NCBI GenBank assembly: GCA_017941035.1
Contig: JAGAXG010000011.1
Span: forward strand, 1-60,498
DNA from: a bacterium
GTDB lineage: Bacteria > Cyanobacteriota > Vampirovibrionia > Gastranaerophilales > Gastranaerophilaceae
DNA: 60,498 nucleotides
Direction: 5' to 3'
Numbering within the stretch: position 1 is the first letter of the stretch; every line of letters starts with the position of its first letter. The notes under the pieces were generated by a model. The model had not been told where the DNA came from. It made no database searches and saw only the letters and a list, made by a program, of their open reading frames with translations. Made by a program: the position numbers and the translations under genes. Positions 54,777 through 60,498 of this stretch are shown piece by piece.

Positions 54777-56192
54777 ATGTACGATGTAAAATCCCCGCAC
54801 GCTACTGAATTTATTGATGATAACGAAGTTTTACAAACTTTGGAATATGCGGAAAAAAATAAAAATAATATTGAACTTATAAATAAAATTTTAGAAAAAG
54901 CAAAACTCGGAAATGGCCTTACTCATCGTGAAGCATCGGTTTTATTAGATTGTGAAATCCCTGAAAAAAATGCAGAAATTTTCGCTCTGGCAAAAAAAAT
55001 TAAGAACGAATATTACGGGAACAGAATTGTACTTTTTGCACCTTTGTATTTGTCAAATTATTGTGTAAATGGTTGTGTTTATTGTCCATATCATGCAAAA
55101 AATAAACATATCCCGCGTAAAAAAATGACACAAGAAGAAATTAAACAAGAAGTTATTGCTCTTCAAGATATGGGTCACAAACGTCTTGCTCTTGAAACAG
55201 GAGAGGATCCTGTTAATAATCCGATTGAGTATGTTTTAGAATCAATTAAAACAATTTATTCAATAAATCACAAAAATGGCGCAATACGTAGAGTTAATGT
55301 AAATATAGCTGCAACTACGGTTGAAAATTATCAAAAACTTAAAAAGGCAGGTATTGGAACTTATATTTTGTTTCAAGAAACTTATAATAAAGAACGCTAT
55401 GAAAAACTTCATCCGACTGGGCCTAAGCATAATTATAATTATCATACAGAAGCTATGGACAGAGCCATGGAAGGTGGTATTGATGATGTTGGTATGGGTG
55501 TGTTGTTTGGGCTTTCGACTTATAGATATGAATTTTCGGCATTGTTAATGCATGCAGAGCATTTGGAAGCAAGATTTGGCGTTGGACCTCATACAATTTC
55601 TGTCCCTCGTATCAGAAAAGCTGATGATATTGATCCTTCAACATTTGAAAATGGAATTGATGATGATACTTTTGCAAAAATCGTTGCTTGTATAAGAATT
55701 GCTGTTCCTTATACAGGAATGATTATTTCAACCAGAGAAAGTAAGAAATGCCGTGAAAGAGTTTTGGAACTTGGAATTTCTCAAATTAGCGGTGGTTCGA
55801 AAACAAGTGTAGGCGGTTATGCACATCCTGAAAATGAATCAGAAGAGGAAACTGCTCAATTTGATGTTGAAGATAGGAGAAGTCTTGATGAAGTTATAAA
55901 ATGGCTTATGGAGCTTGGATATGTCCCTAGTTTTTGTACTGCATGTTATAGAGCGGGAAGAACAGGCGATAGATTTATGGAAATTTGTAAAGAAAAGCAG
56001 ATTCACAACTTTTGCCATCCTAATGCAATAATTACTTTGAAAGAATTTTTGCAAGATTATGCTTCGGAAGAAACTAAAAAAATCGGGAATGCTCTTATTG
56101 AACGCGAAATTGAAACTCTTACTAACGTAAAATCTAAAACTAAAGAGTATATTAAAAAAATTGAACAAGGTGAAAGAGATTTTAGATTTTAA
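54777..56192 (+). CDS. hydG: [FeFe]-hydrogenase maturase HydG (radical SAM tyrosine lyase)
   Basis: A 471-residue radical SAM enzyme that makes the CO and CN ligands of the H-cluster from tyrosine. CX3CX2C motif 'NYCVNGCVYCPYH' (Cys 96, 100, 103) for the SAM 4Fe-4S cluster, and a C-terminal CX2CX22C motif beginning 'CTACYRAGRTGDRFM' for the second cluster, which is diagnostic of HydG (ThiH lacks it). RBS AACAGGAG. HydF lies 30 kb away, and HydE and the hydrogenase are outside the window. Confidence 0.95.
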   Translation: MYDVKSPHATEFIDDNEVLQTLEYAEKNKNNIELINKILEKAKLGNGLTHREASVLLDCEIPEKNAEIFALAKKIKNEYYGNRIVLFAPLYLSNYCVNGCVYCPYHAKNKHIPRKKMTQEEIKQEVIALQDMGHKRLALETGEDPVNNPIEYVLESIKTIYSINHKNGAIRRVNVNIAATTVENYQKLKKAGIGTYILFQETYNKERYEKLHPTGPKHNYNYHTEAMDRAMEGGIDDVGMGVLFGLSTYRYEFSALLMHAEHLEARFGVGPHTISVPRIRKADDIDPSTFENGIDDDTFAKIVACIRIAVPYTGMIISTRESKKCRERVLELGISQISGGSKTSVGGYAHPENESEEETAQFDVEDRRSLDEVIKWLMELGYVPSFCTACYRAGRTGDRFMEICKEKQIHNFCHPNAIITLKEFLQDYASEETKKIGNALIEREIETLTNVKSKTKEYIKKIEQGERDFRF

Positions 56193-56288
56193 TTAACTTA
56201 ACAAATATTTACTTAATGTAAATTATTTAGCAATAAATTCCTTGTTTGGTTTTTGCTATAATGTGAGTGTGCAGAAGGCAAAATTAAA

Positions 56289-57077
56289 ATGTTAAATAGA
56301 ATTTCGACTCAACAAATTGATAATTCAAAATATTATCTGAATACAGCCCCGCAAAATTCAGGCAGTAAGAAAATGTCTGCAACACAAAAAGCTTTTGTTG
56401 CAGGAACTTCAGCTTTAGGTATGGTCCCTGTTATTGCATATTGGGCAAAAGGGAAAGGTTTTTCTCTTAATCCGGTAAAAATAGCTAAAACAAATATTAA
56501 GGATTGGGCATTATTTAAGTCTGAACCGCTTGATAAAGTCATAAATTTTGGCTGGAAAGAAATTCTTTCTGTAGCCGGCGGATCTGTTGTCGGCGGGTTT
56601 CTTGGCGGAATTATTATTGACCCTGAAAACAAACGTGCTAAAAAAAGAGAATTCTTAAATCAGCTTTTGGGTGATGTGATTGTTCCGATAGGTTGTGTTG
56701 CAGTTGGGAGTAAATTGTTTAATAAATATTCTGCCACTTTGCATAAAATAATGCCAAAAATAAACTCAGAAAATAAATTTTCAAAAATATTTAATACAAT
56801 TAGTGAGAATATTCCTGATACAATTGCGACTCTGGGTTCTCTTGCTATAGGTATTATTGCGGGTAATAAAGTTTCGAATGAAATAAATGAAAAACTTTAT
56901 CACAAAGAAGTTGATCGTGGAATAAAAGCAACTGACTTTGCTCCTCACGTAGACGATTTGTGTATGTCAATATCCATGGTAAATGAGGGTTCAACATTTG
57001 CTTCAAAATTGGGTCGTATAATACCATTTGCACTTCTTGTCCCAGGATATGAAACAGGAACAGCAAGAGAAAATTAA
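56289..57077 (+). CDS. Membrane protein of unknown family
   Basis: A 262-residue protein with several hydrophobic segments: 'FVAGTSALGMVPVIAYWAKG' (38-57), 'GGSVVGGFLGGIIIDP' (about 97-112), 'VIVPIGCVAVGSKLF' (128-142), 'ATLGSLAIGIIAGNKV' (178-193). The N terminus is disordered (Ser/Asn/Gln-rich). No family recognised. It starts 96 bp after hydG and no promoter is seen, only a TATAAT near 56257-56262; so it could be a separate unit. Lineage-specific. Confidence 0.7.
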   Translation: MLNRISTQQIDNSKYYLNTAPQNSGSKKMSATQKAFVAGTSALGMVPVIAYWAKGKGFSLNPVKIAKTNIKDWALFKSEPLDKVINFGWKEILSVAGGSVVGGFLGGIIIDPENKRAKKREFLNQLLGDVIVPIGCVAVGSKLFNKYSATLHKIMPKINSENKFSKIFNTISENIPDTIATLGSLAIGIIAGNKVSNEINEKLYHKEVDRGIKATDFAPHVDDLCMSISMVNEGSTFASKLGRIIPFALLVPGYETGTAREN

Positions 57078-57172
57078 TTTTTTAACTGAGAGTCTTGTAT
57101 TTACTGAATTGTAATTATTACGGAATGTAAATATTATTTTACAAATGGTTAAAACGCAATTATAATCTGCTA

Positions 57173-57192
57173 TATGATATGATATGATATGA
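57173..57192. repeat. (TATGA)4 microsatellite
   Basis: Four perfect TATGA units followed by TG, in the 293-bp gap before dnaG. Pentanucleotide repeats can slip. No gene is directly attached to it. Confidence 0.8.
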
Positions 57193-57274
57193 TGTAGTGC
57201 CCTATTGTCAAATTTTTTATCTTTTTATTGTTTAATAAATTGTAGATAAATTTATTATAACAAAGGAGGCATTT

Positions 57275-57292
57275 ATGTCGGTTTTTAATTGA
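57275..57292 (+). other. Five-codon ORF with strong Shine-Dalgarno
   Basis: AAAGGAGG, 5 nt, then ATG TCG GTT TTT AAT TGA (MSVFN). It could be a remnant of a deleted gene or a very short leader upstream of dnaG. Confidence 0.3.
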
Positions 57293-57355
57293 TTTATTTA
57301 GCAATAGTTTAAATGTATGAAAAATTTTTTAATTCTTACAAAATAGTTATATTAG

Positions 57356-57370
57356 TGCTAAAATTATAGT
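57356..57370 (+). promoter_or_regulatory. Extended -10 of leaderless dnaG promoter
   Basis: TGC-TAAAAT then 6 nt then ATG; no Shine-Dalgarno. Confidence 0.6.
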
Positions 57371-59257
57371 ATGGTTGGAACGTGGGATGAAATAATTGCA
57401 CAAATAAAAGAGCGTTTGGATATAGTGGATGTTGTATCTGAACAAGTTGTTTTAAAAAAGAGAGGTTCTCAATATTGGGGTTTATGTCCTTTTCATAAGG
57501 ATAAAAATCCATCGTTTGCAGTTACTCCGCATATGGGCATATATAAATGTTTTAGTTGCGGGGAAGCAGGTGATGCAATTAAATTCATTATGAAAACAAA
57601 AAATATGGAATTTCGAGATGTAATTGAAGAATATGCGGAAAAATTTGGATTGGAAGTTCCTGTTTCTCACAAATCAGACGGCTCAACTCGTGAACTTAAA
57701 GAACAAATGATGAAAGCGACTGAAATTGCATCGATGTTTTATAATGACTTGCTTCTTCATGATAAATCAGATAATGCAAAAACGGCTCTTGATTATTTAA
57801 TAAAAAGAGGAATAGGAACTGATATAATCAAGAAATTTTATCTTGGTGTTGCTCCTAAAGGTTTGTCAACTTTGTATGATGAATTAAGAAAAGATTTTTC
57901 TAATGAGGTTTTAGAAAAATGCGGTTTGATACTCAAGAGTGAAAAAGATGGATATATTGATCGTTTTAGAGGGCGCATAATTATTCCTATTCAGGATGAG
58001 AACGGGAAATTTGTTGCATTTGGAGCCAGAGCACTTGAAGAAGGTCAATCTCCAAAATATTTAAATTCTTCGGATTCATTAATTTATAATAAAAGCCGTT
58101 TATTATACGGTTTGTATACTGCAAAAGAATCAATAAAAAGTGAAGATGCGGTTATTCTTATGGAAGGATATTTTGATGTAATTTCTTCTCAAGCTCATGG
58201 GATTGAAAATTGTGTTGCGTCCTGCGGAACTTCTTTGACAGCTGATCATGTCAAATTACTTTCTCGTTACACCAAATCAAGACGCATTTATTTGTCATTT
58301 GATACAGATGGAGCCGGACAAAAAGCTACAATTCGAGGAGCTTCTATTATAAAAGAAGTTTTTGCAGGGCTGGGAGATGTAAAACAATTTGATGAAAGTT
58401 ATCTTTCTTCAGGTAATGACAGATATGCATGCGAAATAAGGGTAATTGCGCCACCTGAGGGAAAAGATCCTGACGAATTTATTCGATCTGTTGGTCCTGA
58501 AGCATATAAAATGTATATGGAAAATGCACCTTTATTTATTGATTTTCAGATACAAAATATTTTAAATGATAAAGACAAATACAAAACTCCACAGGAAAAA
58601 GCTCAGTATATTTCTACGATTATTCCTGTGCTTGCTGAAATTCAAAATAAAATTATTCAAGCTGAATACATTGAAATGATTTCGCAGGTCCTTGGTATTG
58701 AATCTTCAGTGCTGACAGTAGAAACAAAATCTTTTGAGCGTGCTAATCTTCCAAAAGTAGAAAGAATTGTTAAAAATGTAACAAAAAATAATTCTGTATC
58801 GCAAAAAGCGCAAAAATTTTTATTGAGCGTTTTTCTAGTATCCGACAGTCATTATTCATTTAAACAAATAAGTGAAATGATGTCAGACGTTGCATTTGAT
58901 GATGAAGTGTTAATAATTGTAAAATCTGCAATTGACAAATTGATATGTACCGTAAATAATGTGAAGGAATTAATCGAACATTTATACACTGAATTTATTG
59001 ATAATCCTGAAGCGCAGGCAGTTTTGCCGGAACTTGCAGAGCATGCTCAAAGCTATTCCGGATTAAGTGATGAAGATTTCGAAAACGCAATTAAAGAAAC
59101 AATCGCAAAAATAAATAAGTGTAAACATACTAAAGAAGTTCAACACATTAAAAAAATGTATAAAGGGATTGATGATAACGATCCTGAGGCTTTAAAAATT
59201 CAAATACAACTAAGAGATAATATAAAGAAAAAAAGACAAAAATCGGAGATGAATTAG
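57371..59257 (+). CDS. dnaG: DNA primase
   Basis: A 628-residue primase. Zinc-binding domain CHC2 ('CPFHKDKNPSFAVTP', 'YKCFSCGEAGDAIKF'), catalytic core with 'RFRGRIIIPIQDENG' and TOPRIM motif 'ILMEGYFDVISS' and 'LSFDTDGAGQKA' (DxD), then a helical C-terminal region for DnaB contact. Usual length. The ATG is 6 nt after an extended -10 box. The stop codon directly abuts the rpoD ATG: a dnaG-rpoD macromolecular synthesis operon without rpsU. Confidence 0.96.
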   Translation: MVGTWDEIIAQIKERLDIVDVVSEQVVLKKRGSQYWGLCPFHKDKNPSFAVTPHMGIYKCFSCGEAGDAIKFIMKTKNMEFRDVIEEYAEKFGLEVPVSHKSDGSTRELKEQMMKATEIASMFYNDLLLHDKSDNAKTALDYLIKRGIGTDIIKKFYLGVAPKGLSTLYDELRKDFSNEVLEKCGLILKSEKDGYIDRFRGRIIIPIQDENGKFVAFGARALEEGQSPKYLNSSDSLIYNKSRLLYGLYTAKESIKSEDAVILMEGYFDVISSQAHGIENCVASCGTSLTADHVKLLSRYTKSRRIYLSFDTDGAGQKATIRGASIIKEVFAGLGDVKQFDESYLSSGNDRYACEIRVIAPPEGKDPDEFIRSVGPEAYKMYMENAPLFIDFQIQNILNDKDKYKTPQEKAQYISTIIPVLAEIQNKIIQAEYIEMISQVLGIESSVLTVETKSFERANLPKVERIVKNVTKNNSVSQKAQKFLLSVFLVSDSHYSFKQISEMMSDVAFDDEVLIIVKSAIDKLICTVNNVKELIEHLYTEFIDNPEAQAVLPELAEHAQSYSGLSDEDFENAIKETIAKINKCKHTKEVQHIKKMYKGIDDNDPEALKIQIQLRDNIKKKRQKSEMN

Positions 59258-60346
59258 ATGACAAGAAAAAGACAACCCGGATCTTCAGTAATCAGTGTTG
59301 AGGAAGATGATGCACTTGATTTGCAGGAACTTGGCGAAGATTCAATGGAAAATGATTCTATCAACTATATGAATGTTGATATATCTACGGACAATATTGA
59401 AGATATTGTTACCTCTAAAATAGGGGATAAGGTTTCTTCTGATGATATCTATATGATGCATTCTTCAGAACTTCCAAATCCAAGGGATTTAGCTGTTCCG
59501 AAAGGTGTTGCTATAGATGACCCTGTAAGATTGTATTTAAGAGAAATCGGAAGAATTAAATTGTTATCTGCTAGTGAAGAAATTGCGCTTGCAAGACAAA
59601 TTCTTGAAGGAGGTACTCCGGGGGCTATTGCAAAAAGAAAACTTGTTCAAGCTAACTTACGTTTGGTAGTTAGTATAGCTAAAAAATATATCGGACGCGG
59701 AATGTTGTTCTTGGATTTGATTCAGGAAGGAAACTTAGGTTTAATCCGTGCAGCAGAAAAATTTGACCATGAAAGAGGTTTTAAATTTTCAACTTATGCG
59801 ACATGGTGGATTAGGCAGGCAATTACTCGTGCTATTGCCGATCAAGCAAGAACAATTAGAATCCCTGTTCATATGGTTGAAACTATTAATAAATTGAAAA
59901 AAGTAACAAGAAAACTAGCTCAAGAACTTTCAAGAAAACCAACCGAAGATGAACTCGCAGCAGAAATGAATGTATCTATTTCAAAGCTTCGTGAAATTAT
60001 TAAAATTGCACAAGAACCTTTATCTTTAGAAACTCCTATCGGAAAAGAAGAAGATTCAAGATTAGGTGATTTTATAGAAGATAAGGAAGCTGATGCTCCT
60101 GTAAAAATGGTTGCATCAGAATTGTTAAAAGAAGATTTGGCAGAAGTTTTGTGTACATTATCTCCTCGCGAACGTGATGTATTAAGATTGCGTTTTGGGA
60201 TGGATGACGGCAGACAAAGAACTTTGGAAGAAGTTGGTCAGTTGTTTGGTGTAACAAGAGAACGTATCAGACAAATTGAAGCAAAAGCTTTAAGAAAACT
60301 TCGTCACCCGAACCGTAAAAAACGTCTTGAAGAATATGTAGAATAA
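59258..60346 (+). CDS. rpoD: Primary sigma factor RpoD/SigA
   Basis: A 362-residue group 1 sigma factor. Region 1.2 '[20 protein letters not shown]', 2.1-2.4 '[16 protein letters not shown]', '[17 protein letters not shown]', '[19 protein letters not shown]' and '[16 protein letters not shown]', region 3 and region 4.2 '[20 protein letters not shown]', '[13 protein letters not shown]'. N-terminal 70 residues are acidic. It starts directly after the dnaG stop. The -10 and -35 boxes found elsewhere in the window (TTGACA/TAATAT, TATAAT) fit its expected specificity. Confidence 0.97.
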   Translation: MTRKRQPGSSVISVEEDDALDLQELGEDSMENDSINYMNVDISTDNIEDIVTSKIGDKVSSDDIYMMHSSELPNPRDLAVPKGVAIDDPVRLYLREIGRIKLLSASEEIALARQILEGGTPGAIAKRKLVQANLRLVVSIAKKYIGRGMLFLDLIQEGNLGLIRAAEKFDHERGFKFSTYATWWIRQAITRAIADQARTIRIPVHMVETINKLKKVTRKLAQELSRKPTEDELAAEMNVSISKLREIIKIAQEPLSLETPIGKEEDSRLGDFIEDKEADAPVKMVASELLKEDLAEVLCTLSPRERDVLRLRFGMDDGRQRTLEEVGQLFGVTRERIRQIEAKALRKLRHPNRKKRLEEYVE

Positions 60347-60360
60347 TAATCAAAAATAAA

Positions 60361-60389
60361 AAAGACCCTTTTAAGGGTCTTTATTTTTT
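60361..60389 (+). terminator. dnaG-rpoD terminator
   Basis: AAAGACCCTT / AAGGGTCTTT stem, 2-nt loop, then T-rich run. Confidence 0.9.
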
Positions 60390-60412
60390 GATTAATTTTT
60401 TATATCAATCTC

Positions 60413-60441
60413 TTGCGAAAAATAAAAACATAGTTTATAAT
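60413..60441 (+). promoter_or_regulatory. Promoter of third prepilin copy
   Basis: TTGCGA, 17-bp spacer, TATAAT (60436-60441); 41 nt later the gene starts after AAAGGAG. Confidence 0.65.
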
Positions 60442-60482
60442 AAGAATACAGAGGAATTAACGGAATAAAAGGAGATATAATT

Positions 60483-60498
60483 ATGCTAAAACGCAGTC
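60483..60498 (+). CDS. 5' end of third prepilin-family copy (cut by window end)
   Basis: ATGCTAAAACGCAGTC is identical to the 16 bases at position 3-18 of the window. RBS AAAGGAG lies 8 nt upstream and a promoter is seen at 60413-60441. Hence this 5' end is a real translation start, supporting ATG at base 3 as the family's start. The flanking bases differ, so it is a different locus. Confidence 0.7.

Overview
The window looks like a chromosomal segment of a gut Vampirovibrionia/'Melainabacteria' genome (order Gastranaerophilales, the non-photosynthetic sister group of Cyanobacteria). The reasons are: an AT-rich genome; the RNA polymerase beta' subunit split into rpoC1 and rpoC2 with a very large cyanobacterial-size insertion in the trigger loop; [FeFe]-hydrogenase maturases (hydF, hydG) and no respiratory genes, suggesting a fermentative anaerobe; an LptF/G-type permease and type IV prepilins, suggesting a diderm envelope; and many lineage-specific proteins without a recognisable domain. 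The lineage assignment is inference from these traits.

Layout. 1-1.2 kb: a prepilin-like gene with a G11 tract in its leader and a C-terminal segment resembling a diversity-generating retroelement (DGR) variable region. 1.2-7.9 kb: era, a TPR protein, pgeF and lineage-specific hypotheticals. 7.9-17.3 kb: a structured leader followed by rpoB-rpoC1-rpoC2. 17.3-26.3 kb: a CNNM/CorC-type protein, thrC, a divergent pair of paralogous small proteins, lepA/hydF back to back, and fba. 26.3-32.8 kb: palindromic repeats, a large lineage-specific protein, lptF/G, mrnC, and several exported proteins or lipoproteins. 33-44.3 kb: recA, engB, two exported TPR proteins, a Xer recombinase, a second prepilin, an endonuclease-IV-like protein, a C_GCAxxG_C_C protein and a methyl-H4folate methyltransferase-like protein. 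44.5-50.4 kb: a 52-aa protein gene, an HD-GYP-like protein, panE, a three-gene cluster of unknown function behind a strong promoter plus hairpin, and a decayed copy of the first prepilin gene. 50.4-60.5 kb: an orphan DNA methyltransferase, mutL-glmU, hydG, dnaG-rpoD, and the first 16 bases of a third copy of the prepilin gene family.

The most interesting signals are: (i) a repeated prepilin family whose start codon and pilin body are separated by a homopolymeric G tract that puts the intact-looking copy out of frame, and whose only complete copy ends in a GC-rich, NNC-codon, C-type-lectin-like tail typical of DGR targets, so that ON/OFF switching and targeted hypermutation may act on one surface protein; (ii) a -10 hexamer exactly 6-7 nt before the start codon of at least twelve genes, indicating widespread leaderless transcripts; (iii) a structured, inverted-repeat-flanked promoter and leader before rpoB; (iv) a hairpin that looks like a terminator and contains the Shine-Dalgarno of an unknown operon; and (v) a short N-terminal 'FKG-like' motif shared by otherwise unrelated lineage-specific proteins. 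No tRNA, rRNA or CRISPR was seen, and no reverse transcriptase or template repeat for the DGR-like region lies inside the window.
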